A DNA stretch of 54,455 nt from Pelagibius sp. (GCF_028289705.1 NZ_JANQOI010000193.1:1-54455), one strand, 5' to 3'. Shown: positions 36,972-45,894, counted from the stretch's first letter. The notes: generated by a model from the letters alone, not told the origin. Translations and numbers: made by a program.

Positions 36972-38129
36972 ATGGGACACGTCAACGGCAGCACCAATAG
37001 TGACCTTGGGCAGCTCATCGACGCCCTCTATGACACCGCGCTCGCGGTCATGGACGAATGTGCGTGGTGCAACGTCCTTCCCAAGCTGGGCCACGCCTTG
37101 GACGCCTCGGCGGGCAGCTTCATGACCCATGACCTCGCCGCCGGCGATGGCGCGCTGCGGCACAGGTTCAACATTCAAACCAAATACTATGATGCCTATA
37201 ACGATGGGCTGTCTGCGTTGGACCCGTGGATGACGTCGGCCGCATTGTATGAGGAAGGCGCGGTTATCGCCTGCGAGGATGTCTTGTCGGAACGGGAGTT
37301 AAAGCAGACCGAGTTCTACAAGAGGTATCTGCAACCGCAGGCCCTGTTGCACCATCTATGTGGCGTCATCTCCTGCGAGGGTGCGGAGGCGACCGTCATC
37401 AGCTTCATGCGTCCGGCCCATGCCGCCCACTTCGGCCGCGAGGAAAGGGTCGCGCTGTCGCGGCTCCTGCCGCACTTGAAGCGAACGATGAAAGTTCGCG
37501 ACGAGGTCGTGCGCGATCGGCACGCGCACGAGAGCCTCGCCGAGATCATCGATCACCTGCCGGTCGCATTTATTGTGGTTGACCACACGGGACGCGTGAA
37601 TTTTTGTAACCGCGTGGCAAACGACATGTTCGCCTGCGGGGACGGTCTTCGGTTGAGAACCGAGGGCGTCATCGCCACGGCCTCCTCCAAGAACACCGCG
37701 GATCTGCGGCAACTCATCGCCGATACGGCAGGTGCCGCGCCAAATGGCAGGGACCCGACTTCAGGAGAGCATTTCATCATTTCCAGGGGGCCGGAACGTT
37801 TGCCGCTCATCTGTGTGATGTATCGCGTAAACGGATCGGGGCATCACGACGATCAGATTCAAGCCCCGGCCGTCGCGTTGGTCATCAAGGATCCGCTTGT
37901 GGACAGCGGCGAGGGACTCACGGACTTCGCCCGTGCGTACAAGCTCACCAACGCCGAGGCGCGCCTGGTCTGCTTGCTTACCGACGGCCACGGCCTCTTC
38001 GATGCGGGACACAAACTCGGCATCACCAAGAACACCGCGCGAACGCACATGCGCAACATCTATTCCAAGGTGGGAACAAACCGTCAGGCCGACCTGGTCC
38101 GTTTGCTCGGGCGCTTTTCGGTGTTTTGA
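36972..38129 (+). CDS. LuxR-type HTH regulator with PAS-like sensor region
   Basis: This 385-residue protein has a C-terminal LuxR-type helix-turn-helix (about residues 315-380: LTNAEARLVCLLTDG ... ITKNTARTHMRNIYSK) and a central PAS-like region near residue 195 (HLPVAFIVVDHTGRVNFCN). The N-terminal 180 residues are helical and cysteine-containing, with no family I can name. It lacks a receiver domain, so it is probably ligand-responsive rather than phosphorylated. The ATG at 36972 is preceded by a weak GGGGA; a GTG at 36942 is possible. It lies directly upstream of the formamidase operon on the same strand. Confidence 0.82.
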   Translation: MGHVNGSTNSDLGQLIDALYDTALAVMDECAWCNVLPKLGHALDASAGSFMTHDLAAGDGALRHRFNIQTKYYDAYNDGLSALDPWMTSAALYEEGAVIACEDVLSERELKQTEFYKRYLQPQALLHHLCGVISCEGAEATVISFMRPAHAAHFGREERVALSRLLPHLKRTMKVRDEVVRDRHAHESLAEIIDHLPVAFIVVDHTGRVNFCNRVANDMFACGDGLRLRTEGVIATASSKNTADLRQLIADTAGAAPNGRDPTSGEHFIISRGPERLPLICVMYRVNGSGHHDDQIQAPAVALVIKDPLVDSGEGLTDFARAYKLTNAEARLVCLLTDGHGLFDAGHKLGITKNTARTHMRNIYSKVGTNRQADLVRLLGRFSVF

Positions 38130-38179
38130 GCCGCCGGGTCCGCGTTCCCGACCCGATGGGCGCCGAGCTCTCCCAACAA

Positions 38180-38198
38180 TTGTAATCCGTTTGTAATC
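38180..38198 (+). promoter_or_regulatory. Tandem TTGTAATC repeat upstream of the formamidase gene
   Basis: TTGTAATC at 38180-38187 and again at 38191-38198, an 11-bp period, lies 212 bp before the formamidase start. It resembles OmpR-family binding sites and the repeat near the linked regulator gene. Confidence 0.45.
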
Positions 38199-38240
38199 GG
38201 TGGCGTCCTTCGGCCGTGGCGCGTCCGGACTCGCCATGCG

Positions 38241-38260
38241 CCTCACCCCCAGGGGTGAGG
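38241..38260. promoter_or_regulatory. Perfect palindrome CCTCACCCC-N2-GGGGTGAGG before the formamidase gene
   Basis: Nine-base arms are separated by only two bases, which is too tight for an RNA hairpin loop at full pairing, so a DNA operator is more likely. A second small palindrome, CACCA-g-TGGTG, lies at 38309-38319. Both are between the LuxR-type gene and the formamidase gene, and either could be bound by the LuxR-type protein. Confidence 0.45.
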
Positions 38261-38409
38261 CCAGCCCTCTGCGATTGTCCGTAACCTGTCACTTCGATGC
38301 TTGATCGCCACCAGTGGTGACGTGGCCCGGCAGCCACCCTGCACTTGGCGGCTCAAGACAGGAGAGAGCGGCACACCACAATCACCGACCGAGAAAGGGA
38401 GGCCTTGCC

Positions 38410-39648
38410 ATGGCGAAGACCGTGTTCCGAGCCGATATGAACAAGTGGCCGGAAGAGCAGGACATCAAAACACACAATCGCTGGCATCACGACATACCCA
38501 TCGTCGAGAACTTCAAGCCCGGCGACGAGTTCCGCGTCGAGTGCTACGACTGGACCGGCGGCCAGATCAAGAACGACGATTCCGCCAACGACATTCGCGA
38601 CGTCGATCTGACCAAGGTGCACTACCTCAGCGGCCCGTTCGGGTGCGAGGGCGCGGAGCCCGGCGATCTTCTGGTTGTCGACATCAACGACATCGGCTGG
38701 CTGGAAGATTCGCAGTGGGGCTTCACCGGCATATTCGCGCTGGAGAACGGCGGCGGCTTTCTCGACAGGCACTTCCCAGAGGCGAAGAAGGCCTGCTGGG
38801 ACTTCAGTGGTGTCTACGCCTCCTCGCGTCACATTCCCGGCGTCCGCTTCCCCGGCATGATTCATCCCGGCCTGATCGGCACCCTGCCGTCCGAGGAGCT
38901 GCTGGCCACCTGGACCAAGCGCGAGGCCGCGCTGTTCGACACCGATCCGGACCGGGTGCCCCCATTGTGCACGCTTCCGGACGGGCTTGCCGGCACCGAC
39001 ACGGCCCTCATGGGCCAACTCACCGGGGCCGCGGCCGAGAAGGCCGGCCAGGAAGGGGCGCGGACCGTTCCCGGCCGCGAGCACGGCGGCAACTGCGACA
39101 TCAAGAACCTGTCGCGCGGGTCGAAGGTCTACTTCCCCGTCTACCAGAAGGGCGGTGGCCTCTCGATGGGCGACATCCATTGGTCGCAGGGTGACGGCGA
39201 GATCACCTTCTGCGGCGCCATCGAGATGGCCGGTTGGATCGACATCGGTATCGACATCATCAAGGATGGTGTCTCGAAGTACGGCATCACCAACCCTATC
39301 TTCAGGCCGAGCCCCATCGAGCCACACTACGACGACTATCTGATCTTCGAAGGTGTTTGCGTCGACGAGCACACCGGCGAACAAAAATACCTGGACGCCA
39401 CCGTGGCCTATCGCCGCGCCTGCCTGAACGCCGTCGAGTACTTGAAGAAGTTCGGATACTCGGGTCAGCAGGCCTACATGATCCTAGGCACCGCCCCGGT
39501 CGAAGGGCGGATCAGCGGGATCGTGGACATTCCAAACGCGTGCTGCACCGTCGCCATTCCGACCGGGATCTTCGACTTCGATATTCGGCCCAACGCCAAC
39601 GGGCCGACGAAGGCGATCTCCGGCGTCGACGTGGCCGCTACCAGTTGA
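38410..39648 (+). CDS. fmdA: Formamidase (FmdA/AmdA family)
   Basis: This 412-residue protein has the length and sequence of bacterial formamidase (FmdA_AmdA family), which hydrolyses formamide, and less well other short amides, to ammonia and the acid. VVDINDIGW, the FPGMIHPGLIGTLPS region, HGGNCDIKNLSRGSKV and LSMGDIHWSQGDGE are family blocks that build the metal-dependent active site. GAAAGGGAGG stands eight bases before the ATG. It is followed by an AmiS/UreI-type channel and FmdB, the usual amide-use set, and preceded by several regulators and operator-like repeats. Confidence 0.95.
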   Translation: MAKTVFRADMNKWPEEQDIKTHNRWHHDIPIVENFKPGDEFRVECYDWTGGQIKNDDSANDIRDVDLTKVHYLSGPFGCEGAEPGDLLVVDINDIGWLEDSQWGFTGIFALENGGGFLDRHFPEAKKACWDFSGVYASSRHIPGVRFPGMIHPGLIGTLPSEELLATWTKREAALFDTDPDRVPPLCTLPDGLAGTDTALMGQLTGAAAEKAGQEGARTVPGREHGGNCDIKNLSRGSKVYFPVYQKGGGLSMGDIHWSQGDGEITFCGAIEMAGWIDIGIDIIKDGVSKYGITNPIFRPSPIEPHYDDYLIFEGVCVDEHTGEQKYLDATVAYRRACLNAVEYLKKFGYSGQQAYMILGTAPVEGRISGIVDIPNACCTVAIPTGIFDFDIRPNANGPTKAISGVDVAATS

Positions 39649-39814
39649 GCTGAAAGTCGTGGGGGCGCGGGCCAACCGCGCCACCATCTTTCGGCAGCCG
39701 GCGGGGCAGGTTTCGTAGCCGCGATCATTGGGCCGGCCACGCCCGCCAAACGAGGCGTGGCACGAGCCCGACGGTGAACGAGCAAACGCCGGTTGGGAAA
39801 GGGAGGACAAGAAC

Positions 39815-40354
39815 ATGTTGCTGGGCATGGTGTTGCTCTACGTCGGCGCCGTTCTGTTCTGTAACGGCCTGTGGGTCATGGGGCGCATCGGCGACCGGGA
39901 GATTACGGTCATCAATGTCTTCGTCGGCGGCCTGACCCTGATTGCCGCACTGTTCCTGGCCTTTGGGCCGGGGGCCGATGCAGGCTCGATACGGGCTGCG
40001 GCCTATACTCTGCTGTTTACGTTCACCTACTTCTGGGTCGCGTGGAACAGGTGGAACGGGGCCGACGGCCGCGGTCTGGGATGGTTCTGCTTTTTTGTCG
40101 GCATCACGGTGATCCCGATCACCCTGGTCTCGCTGGGCGGCGCGGTCAGCCTGTGGGACTGGTGGTTCACGCTGTGCTGGGCCTCCTGGGCGGTTCTCTG
40201 GCTGCTGTTTTGGGCGCTGCTTGCGCTCAACAAGGAAAACCTCACCCAGTTCACCGGGGCGTTCTGCGCCCTACAGGGTATCTACACCGGCTGGATACCG
40301 GGATTCATGCTGCTGAACGGCTGGATCGGCCCGCTCGCGGAGGGTGGAGCCTGA
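39815..40354 (+). CDS. AmiS/UreI family amide/urea channel
   Basis: This 179-residue membrane protein has six hydrophobic segments and begins MLLGMVLLYVGAVLFCNGLW, typical of AmiS/UreI proteins. Those form inner-membrane channels for urea or short amides. AFCALQGIYTGWIPGF near the end is a conserved segment. AAAGGGAGGACAAG precedes the ATG. Located 166 bp after fmdA and before fmdB, it should let formamide or acetamide reach the amidase. Confidence 0.92.
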   Translation: MLLGMVLLYVGAVLFCNGLWVMGRIGDREITVINVFVGGLTLIAALFLAFGPGADAGSIRAAAYTLLFTFTYFWVAWNRWNGADGRGLGWFCFFVGITVIPITLVSLGGAVSLWDWWFTLCWASWAVLWLLFWALLALNKENLTQFTGAFCALQGIYTGWIPGFMLLNGWIGPLAEGGA

Positions 40355-40446
40355 GGTCACGGCCCTAGACCCGCGGGGGCATGACGACGGCCACGATCCC
40401 GCGCGCGACGGCCAGACAATGGACGGTCAACGAGGAGACGTCTTAC

Positions 40447-40773
40447 ATGCCTTTGTACAATTACGACTGCGCGCAGTGCGGCGAGTTCGACGACTGGCGC
40501 AGCATGAGCGAGGCCAGCGAGCCGAGCGTCTGTCCTGACTGCGGCGATCTGGCGCCGCGCGCCGTTTCGGCGCCGAATCTGGCCATGATGCCGCGGCACA
40601 ATCGCATCGCCCACGAGCGCAACGAGAAGTCGGCACACGAGCCGAGGTTTATGTCCAAGGCAGAGCAACAGGCCATAGGCCGGAAACGGTCTGGGCATGA
40701 CCACCACCATCACGGGCATGGCCACGGCCACGCCCATGGTTCGTCGGGCCGCCCCTGGATGATCGGCCATTGA
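40447..40773 (+). CDS. fmdB: FmdB-type zinc-ribbon protein with histidine-rich tail
   Basis: This 108-residue protein has the FmdB/CxxC_CxxC_SSSS zinc ribbon, with C8, C11, C29 and C32 in MPLYNYDCAQCG and CPDCGD. The family is linked to amide-use operons, and its role (regulator or chaperone) is not settled. The last 25 residues are rich in histidine (HDHHHHGHGHGHAHG), like metal-storage tails of UreE, HypB or SlyD. Formamidase may need metal, so a metal-delivery role is possible but is inference. GAGGAG lies before the ATG. It is the last gene of the operon. Confidence 0.85.
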   Translation: MPLYNYDCAQCGEFDDWRSMSEASEPSVCPDCGDLAPRAVSAPNLAMMPRHNRIAHERNEKSAHEPRFMSKAEQQAIGRKRSGHDHHHHGHGHGHAHGSSGRPWMIGH

Positions 40774-40790
40774 TGGATCGGCAATAGCCT

Positions 40791-40820
40791 CGGCGGAACA
40801 GCCCTTCGGATCCGCCGTTT
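40791..40820. terminator. Bidirectional stem-loop between fmdB and the Aap-type operon
   Basis: CGGCGGA at 40791-40797 pairs with TCCGCCG at 40811-40817 around a 13-nt loop, followed by three T residues. It lies between two convergent operons, so it probably ends both. Confidence 0.55.
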
Positions 40821-40847
40821 AAGGACCAGCGGGCACGAGCTTGCCGG

Positions 40848-41588
40848 CTAGTGCGCCATGATCTTCGACAGGAAGTCTTTCGTTTCCTGCGCCTGGGGCC
40901 GCTCGAAGAAGTCGTCCGGCGTCGCCGCCTCCAGGATCATGCCGTCGCCCATGAAGACGACGCGGTCCGCCACGCTGCGGGCGAAGCCCATCTCGTGGGT
41001 GACGCAGACCATGGTCATGCCGCCTCGCGCCAGGCCGACCATGCAGTCCAGGACCTCGCCGATCATCTCCGGGTCGAGCGCGGAGGTGGGTTCGTCGAAC
41101 AACATGATCTTGGGTTCCATGCACAGCGCCCGCGCAATGGCGACCCGCTGCTGCTGCCCGCCCGAGAGCTCGTCCGGATGCTTGGCCGCCTGGTCGGCGA
41201 TGCGCATGCGGTCGAGCTGGGCCATGGCGTTCGCCTCGGCATCGGCGCGCGACGTTCCGCGGACGCGGATCTGCGGCAGGGCGCAGTTTTCCCGGACGGT
41301 CAGGTGCGGGAAGAGGTTGAACCGCTGGAACACCATGCCGACCTCGCGGCGGATTTCGTCGAGGGCATCGAGATCGTCGGTCAGTTCGACCCCGTCGACG
41401 ATGATCCGGCCGCCGTCGTGGGCCTCTAGCCGGTTGATGCAGCGGATGGTCGTCGACTTGCCAGACCCCGACTGTCCGCAGATGACGACCTTCTCGCCCA
41501 GTCCGACCTTGAGATCGATGCCCCTGAGGACCTGAATCGGACCGAAGGACTTCGTCACACCGATGAGTTGGATGACCGGATCAGGCAT
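40848..41588 (-). CDS. aapP: Aap/Gln-type amino-acid ABC transporter ATPase
   Basis: This 246-residue ATPase of the polar amino-acid class has Walker [10 protein letters not shown] near residue 38, Q-loop [11 protein letters not shown], signature LSGGQQQRV, Walker [15 protein letters not shown] and H-loop VTHEMGFA. It closes the leftward importer operon and overlaps the second permease by 8 bp. It powers uptake of amino acids by the AapJQM-type proteins encoded upstream. Confidence 0.93.
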   Translation of the reverse strand: MPDPVIQLIGVTKSFGPIQVLRGIDLKVGLGEKVVICGQSGSGKSTTIRCINRLEAHDGGRIIVDGVELTDDLDALDEIRREVGMVFQRFNLFPHLTVRENCALPQIRVRGTSRADAEANAMAQLDRMRIADQAAKHPDELSGGQQQRVAIARALCMEPKIMLFDEPTSALDPEMIGEVLDCMVGLARGGMTMVCVTHEMGFARSVADRVVFMGDGMILEAATPDDFFERPQAQETKDFLSKIMAH

Positions 41589-42660
41589 GGGTCAACCTCG
41601 CGCGTTTCTCCAGATAGGCGCCGTAGCGGGACAGGCCGAATACGAAGAGGAAGTAGACGGCGCCGACGAAGAAATAGACCTCGACATACTGCGCGCCCCA
41701 TTCGCCGGTCCCGACCGCCGCGTTGGCCGAGGCCATGATCTCGAAGAAGCCGATGATCGTGACGATGGAGGTTTCCTTGAAGGTGATGACGAACTGATTG
41801 ATGGTCGCCGGCAGGGAGTTGCGAAACGCCTGCGGCAGCAGAATGTCGAACACGCGGCTCCAGTACTTCATGCCCAGGGCGGCGGCGGCTTCTTCCTGGC
41901 CCGGCGGGATCGCCTGCATGCCCGAACGGATGATCTCCGCCTGATAGCAGGCGAAGAAGATGGCAAATGCGAAGATGACGCGGCCCAGCTTGTCGCCCTG
42001 CGCCCAATCCGGGACCGTCAACGGGATGACGACGGCGGCGGTAAAGAGGATCGTCAGCAAGGGCACGGAGCGGAAGAGGTCGATGAAGACGCTCGTCACG
42101 TGGCGCACGACCGGCAGCTTCGAGCGGCGGGCCAGGGCCAGGCCGATGGACATCGGCATGCCGATCACCGCCACCGAGCAGAAGATGAAAACCGTCAGCG
42201 AGAGCCCGCCCCACTGCTCCGTGGTGACCACCGAGAGGCCGAAGACGCCGCCGTGCATCAATACGACGAAGGTGACGAAACCGCCGATCCACAGCGCCGG
42301 CAGGCGCTTCAGGCTCCAGAACCAGGGAACGCAGGAGAGCGCCATGGTCGCGACGATGGCAAGGCAGGCGAGGGTCGAACGCCAGTGCTCCTCGTAGGGA
42401 TAAAGGCCGAACAGAATCAAGCGGCCCCTGGCCTCGATGACCGCCCAACAGGCGCCCGCGGCGTCGCGGCAGGTCTGCCCGTCCTCCAGGGACCAGAGCG
42501 CGCTGATCAGGGTCCAGTCGACGATGCGCAGGGCGACCCAGACGACGACCGCGCCGAAGCAGAGGGTGACGATGGTATCGACAGGCGTCGCGAACAGGCG
42601 GCGGCGTGCCCAGCCGAAGGCGGTGGTGTCGACCACAGGCGGACGAAGTGCGGCTTCCAT
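41581..42660 (-). CDS. aapM: General L-amino-acid ABC transporter permease (AapM type)
   Basis: This 359-residue permease has more than six hydrophobic segments and the HisMQ-type core [19 protein letters not shown] with [30 protein letters not shown] as the EAA loop near residue 270. AapM proteins carry an N-terminal extension like the one seen here. It lies 2 bp after the other permease and overlaps the ATPase gene by 8 bp, and makes the channel with AapQ. Confidence 0.9.
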   Translation of the reverse strand: MEAALRPPVVDTTAFGWARRRLFATPVDTIVTLCFGAVVVWVALRIVDWTLISALWSLEDGQTCRDAAGACWAVIEARGRLILFGLYPYEEHWRSTLACLAIVATMALSCVPWFWSLKRLPALWIGGFVTFVVLMHGGVFGLSVVTTEQWGGLSLTVFIFCSVAVIGMPMSIGLALARRSKLPVVRHVTSVFIDLFRSVPLLTILFTAAVVIPLTVPDWAQGDKLGRVIFAFAIFFACYQAEIIRSGMQAIPPGQEEAAAALGMKYWSRVFDILLPQAFRNSLPATINQFVITFKETSIVTIIGFFEIMASANAAVGTGEWGAQYVEVYFFVGAVYFLFVFGLSRYGAYLEKRARLTHA

Positions 42661-42662
42661 GG

Positions 42663-43808
42663 CTAGCTCGCCTGACCCTTCAGGGCCAATCGCTTGTTGA
42701 TCCAGTTCATGGTGAACCCGAGCACATAGTTGATGAGCAGGAAGCCGGCCATCAGCAGCGCGATCAACTCGATGGTCTGACCACTCTGGTTGATCGAGGT
42801 GGAAACGATCATGAAGTAGTCGGGATAGCCGATCGCGATGCCCAGGGTCGTCGCCTTCATCAGCCAGATGAACTGGTTGGTCAGGGCCGGCAGAATCGCA
42901 CGAACGGCCAGCGGAATGCGCACGAAGCGGTTGACCATGAAGGCGGTCATCCCCAGGCCGCGGGCCGCTTCGATCTTGCCTTTGTCGACGGAGAGGAAAC
43001 CGCCGCGCACGATCTCGCCCACATAGGCACCACCGAAGACGGCGATGGAGAACAAGAGGGCCGTGAACTCCGGCTTGATGGCGATGCCGCCGACAAAGCG
43101 CAGGCCGCGAAGCTCGGGGATGTTGACGAGCGGGGCATCGGCGCTCCGCCCGCTGAAGAGCAGGATCAGGAACAAGACGATGCAGACCGCCCCGAAGGCC
43201 GACCAGGCATGACGCTTCAGGGTCTCGTTCGTCTTACCAGCGGCCGCGATCGCATAACCGGCAAGGCCGAGGCCGATGAAGAACAGAATGATGTCCAGCG
43301 CGGACATGTCGAGGGAGGGCACGATCAGCCCCCGGTTCGAGATGTAGCCGACGTCGAAGACCGAGATCGCCTGGCGTGGCGAGGGCAGATGCGTCAGCAC
43401 CGCGTACCAGACGAAAACCTGCAGAATGAGCGGGACGTTGCGGAACACCTCGACGAAGGTCGTGCCGACCAGGTTGAGCACGAAGTTGTCGGAGATTCGC
43501 ATCAGCCCGACGATCACGCCGATGACCGTGGCCAGCGAGATCCCGAGAACGCCGACCAGCAGGGTATTCAGCAGCCCCGCCAGCAGGATGTCGGCATAGG
43601 GGCTGTTGGCCGTGACCTCGAAGAGCGAGAAGTTGATCGGCCAGCCGGTGGATCTCTCGAGGAATCCGAACCCGGTCGCGATGCCCTGTTCGAGGAGGTT
43701 GTGGCGCGTCGTCAGCACGAAGGTCAGGAGGATCCCAAGGGTCACGACCAGAACCGTGCCCTGGATGAACCTGTTTCGCGTTCGACTGTTTTTCAGGATC
43801 GTCTTCAT
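42663..43808 (-). CDS. aapQ: General L-amino-acid ABC transporter permease (AapQ type)
   Basis: This 381-residue permease has an AapQ-like N-terminus with ATGFGFLERSTGWPINFSL, several membrane segments and the EAA loop EAARGLGMTAFMVNRFVRIPLAVR near residue 284. AapQ is the larger channel half of the general amino-acid importer. It is separated from the binding-protein gene by 69 bp that contain an 11-bp perfect stem, a usual means of lowering permease expression. Confidence 0.9.
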   Translation of the reverse strand: MKTILKNSRTRNRFIQGTVLVVTLGILLTFVLTTRHNLLEQGIATGFGFLERSTGWPINFSLFEVTANSPYADILLAGLLNTLLVGVLGISLATVIGVIVGLMRISDNFVLNLVGTTFVEVFRNVPLILQVFVWYAVLTHLPSPRQAISVFDVGYISNRGLIVPSLDMSALDIILFFIGLGLAGYAIAAAGKTNETLKRHAWSAFGAVCIVLFLILLFSGRSADAPLVNIPELRGLRFVGGIAIKPEFTALLFSIAVFGGAYVGEIVRGGFLSVDKGKIEAARGLGMTAFMVNRFVRIPLAVRAILPALTNQFIWLMKATTLGIAIGYPDYFMIVSTSINQSGQTIELIALLMAGFLLINYVLGFTMNWINKRLALKGQAS

Positions 43809-43835
43809 CGCCGAAACCCCCGCAAGAGGAAGGCG

Positions 43836-43866
43836 CCCGGCCGGTCCGGGAGGGCGACCGGCCGGG
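43836..43866 (-). promoter_or_regulatory. Intra-operon hairpin between aapJ and aapQ
   Basis: CCCGGCCGGTC at 43836-43846 pairs perfectly with GACCGGCCGGG at 43856-43866 around a 9-nt loop. It lies 11 bp after the aapJ stop. It should protect or uncouple the binding-protein message from the permease message. Confidence 0.6.
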
Positions 43867-43877
43867 ACAGGTTGTGG

Positions 43878-44912
43878 TCAGTCGAGGACCAGCGTGTAGT
43901 GGAGACCGCCCTTGCTCCAGAGATTGTTTAGGCCGCGCGGCAGCTTGTACGGCGAGCCTTCGCCGACCGTGCGGTCATAAATCTCTCCATAGTTGCCGAC
44001 CGCCTTGATCATGTTGTAGGCCCAGTCGTTGGAGAGGCCCAGACGGTCGCCGATGCCCGGTGTCGCACCCAGCAGCCGGCCGATGGACGACGACGGCGGA
44101 TTGGCCCGCATCTCGTCGACATTGGCCTGGGTGATCCCATGTTCTTCGGCCATCAGAAGGGCGGAGACCATCCAGTTGATGACATCGATGAAGTTGTCGT
44201 CGCCCTGGCGGGCGGCGATGCCTTCCGGTTCCAGCGCGAGCACCTCGTCCAGGATCACGAAGTCGTCCGGGTTCGGCGCGTTGAACCGGGTGGCCGCCAG
44301 GAACGGCCCGAAACCGGCCAGCGCATCGCAGCGGCCCGCGTAGAGCGCAGAGCGCAGCTCCTCGGCCTTCTCGAAGTTCAGCGCCTCGTAGCTGATACCC
44401 TTCGCCCCCATGTAATCGGCGACGATGCGTTCGATGGAGGTGCCGGCATTGATGCAGAAGACGCCGCCCTCCAGGTCGGCCGCGCTCGTCGCGCCGAGTT
44501 CCGCGCGCGTCAGGATGTTGGTCGGACCGATGAAATAGGGCCGGGCGAACTGCAGGCCGAGTTCGGTGTCCCGCCCCATGGTCCATCCCGTCACCTTGAT
44601 GATGACGTCGATGTCGCCGGACTGCAGGGCCGGGAAGCGCTGTGCCCAACTGACGGGAATGATCTGAAGCTTGTCCGGCGAGCCGAGAATGGCGGTCGCC
44701 AGCGCCTTGCAGAATTCGATGTCGAATCCGGTCCACTTGCCCTTGTCGTCGACCTCGGCGAAGCCCAGATAGCTGCCGTTGTGGCCGGTGCAGAGCAGGC
44801 TGTCCCGGTCCTGGATGGTCTTCACCGTTTCGCCGGATGCCGCCAGCACCGGGGCGGAAACGGCGGCGGCCAGGGCGGCCCCCGCCAGGGCCGATGTAAA
44901 CCTCTTCATCAT
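43878..44912 (-). CDS. aapJ: General L-amino-acid-binding periplasmic protein (AapJ type)
   Basis: This 344-residue SBP family 3 protein has a Sec signal peptide (MMKRFTSALAGAALAAA ... VLAAS). The mature part has the AapJ features LLCTGHNGSYLGFAEVDDKG, GFDIEFCKALA and IIPVSWAQRFPALQSGDIDV. AGAGGAGACAAGAG precedes the ATG at 44912. AapJ binds a broad range of L-amino acids; next to the hydroxyproline genes it may favour proline-like ligands, which is inference. It follows the aminotransferase gene by 31 bp in the same transcript. Confidence 0.92.
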   Translation of the reverse strand: MMKRFTSALAGAALAAAVSAPVLAASGETVKTIQDRDSLLCTGHNGSYLGFAEVDDKGKWTGFDIEFCKALATAILGSPDKLQIIPVSWAQRFPALQSGDIDVIIKVTGWTMGRDTELGLQFARPYFIGPTNILTRAELGATSAADLEGGVFCINAGTSIERIVADYMGAKGISYEALNFEKAEELRSALYAGRCDALAGFGPFLAATRFNAPNPDDFVILDEVLALEPEGIAARQGDDNFIDVINWMVSALLMAEEHGITQANVDEMRANPPSSSIGRLLGATPGIGDRLGLSNDWAYNMIKAVGNYGEIYDRTVGEGSPYKLPRGLNNLWSKGGLHYTLVLD

Positions 44913-44943
44913 CTCTTGTCTCCTCTCTGTTCTGGGATTTTTC

Positions 44944-45894
44944 TCAGGAAATCTTCTTTGCTTTGTCCGGCCTCTGCGCAGCCATCGCATCGCAGTGTCG
45001 GCGAACGAGATCCCGGTAGAGCTGGCTGATTCGCTCGGTCATCGCTCCGCGGTCGCCGCTGCCGATGGTTCGGCCGTCGATGCTGCCGACGGGCGTCATC
45101 CCGCCGAAGGTGCCGGTCAGAAAAGCCTCGTCGGCGCCATAGCTGTCGATCAGCGTGTAGTTCCGTTCGAAGACCGGGATGTCGTTCGCACGGCAGAGCT
45201 CGATCACGTTCCGGCGGGTGATGCCGTTCATGCAGTAGTCGCCGGTGGAGGTCCAAACCTCTCCCTTCCGGACGATGAAGAAGTTGCAGGCGTTGGTGGT
45301 GTTGACGAAGCCGAAGGGGTCGAACATCAGCGCCTCGTCGCCACCGGCACGGATGGCCTGGTTGCAGGCGATGATGCAGTTGAGCTTGGAATGGGAGTTC
45401 AGCTTCGCGTCCTGGGTCAGCGGCAGGCCGCGGTGCTGGGCCACGCTGACCAGGCGGATGGGCCGCGGAATCGACGGTTGCGAATGCTCCATGATGATTG
45501 CGACGGTGGGACCTGACTGAGACAGGGCCGGATGCTGGAACGGCCGCACCTTGACGCCGCGCGTGACCATGAGTCTCGCGTGCACATGGTCGGTCATGCC
45601 GTTGGCGCGCGCCGTCGCATCGAGGGCGTCGGCGATTTCCTGCCTGGTCATCCCGATGTCCAGGTCCAGCGCCAGCGCGGCCTCGAACAGGCGGTCCAGA
45701 TGCGCCTCGAGGAAGGCCCAGACACCGTCGTGCAGCCTGAGTCCTTCCCAGATGCCGTCGCCCAGCATGAAGCCGGAGTCGTAGATCGATACCACCGCCT
45801 CGGCCTTCGGGACGATCTTCCCGTTGAGGAACAGCTTGAGGGACTCGTTCCGCGGATCGGCGGCGGTGCTGTGCGTGCTGGTCCTTTGGCTCAT
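44944..45894 (-). CDS. Class IV (branched-chain / D-amino-acid) aminotransferase
   Basis: This 316-residue PLP enzyme of fold type IV has FLNGKIVPKAEAVVSIYDSGFMLGDGIWEG at the start, K170 in HSKLN as the likely PLP lysine, and FLTGTFGGMTPVGSIDGR near residue 260 as the phosphate-binding block. D-amino-acid transaminases and branched-chain transaminases share these motifs, and the NSHSKLN context looks closer to the former. Its start overlaps the GntR stop by 4 bp. It probably moves amino groups between imported or epimerised amino acids and keto acids. Confidence 0.87.
   Translation of the reverse strand: MSQRTSTHSTAADPRNESLKLFLNGKIVPKAEAVVSIYDSGFMLGDGIWEGLRLHDGVWAFLEAHLDRLFEAALALDLDIGMTRQEIADALDATARANGMTDHVHARLMVTRGVKVRPFQHPALSQSGPTVAIIMEHSQPSIPRPIRLVSVAQHRGLPLTQDAKLNSHSKLNCIIACNQAIRAGGDEALMFDPFGFVNTTNACNFFIVRKGEVWTSTGDYCMNGITRRNVIELCRANDIPVFERNYTLIDSYGADEAFLTGTFGGMTPVGSIDGRTIGSGDRGAMTERISQLYRDLVRRHCDAMAAQRPDKAKKIS

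Noticed and set aside
38330-38350. Possible sigma-54 promoter before the formamidase gene
   Set aside because: A TGGC is present, but the GG-to-GC distance is 15 rather than 10 bases, and no TTGC follows at the right place.
39750-39775. TGGCACG match to a sigma-54 -24 box before the AmiS/UreI gene
   Set aside because: No -12 TTGC element stands at the required spacing.
40713-40745. CAT/CAC-rich run in the fmdB 3' end as a microsatellite
   Set aside because: The run is in frame and encodes the histidine tail with mixed His and Gly codons, so it is better explained as coding sequence.
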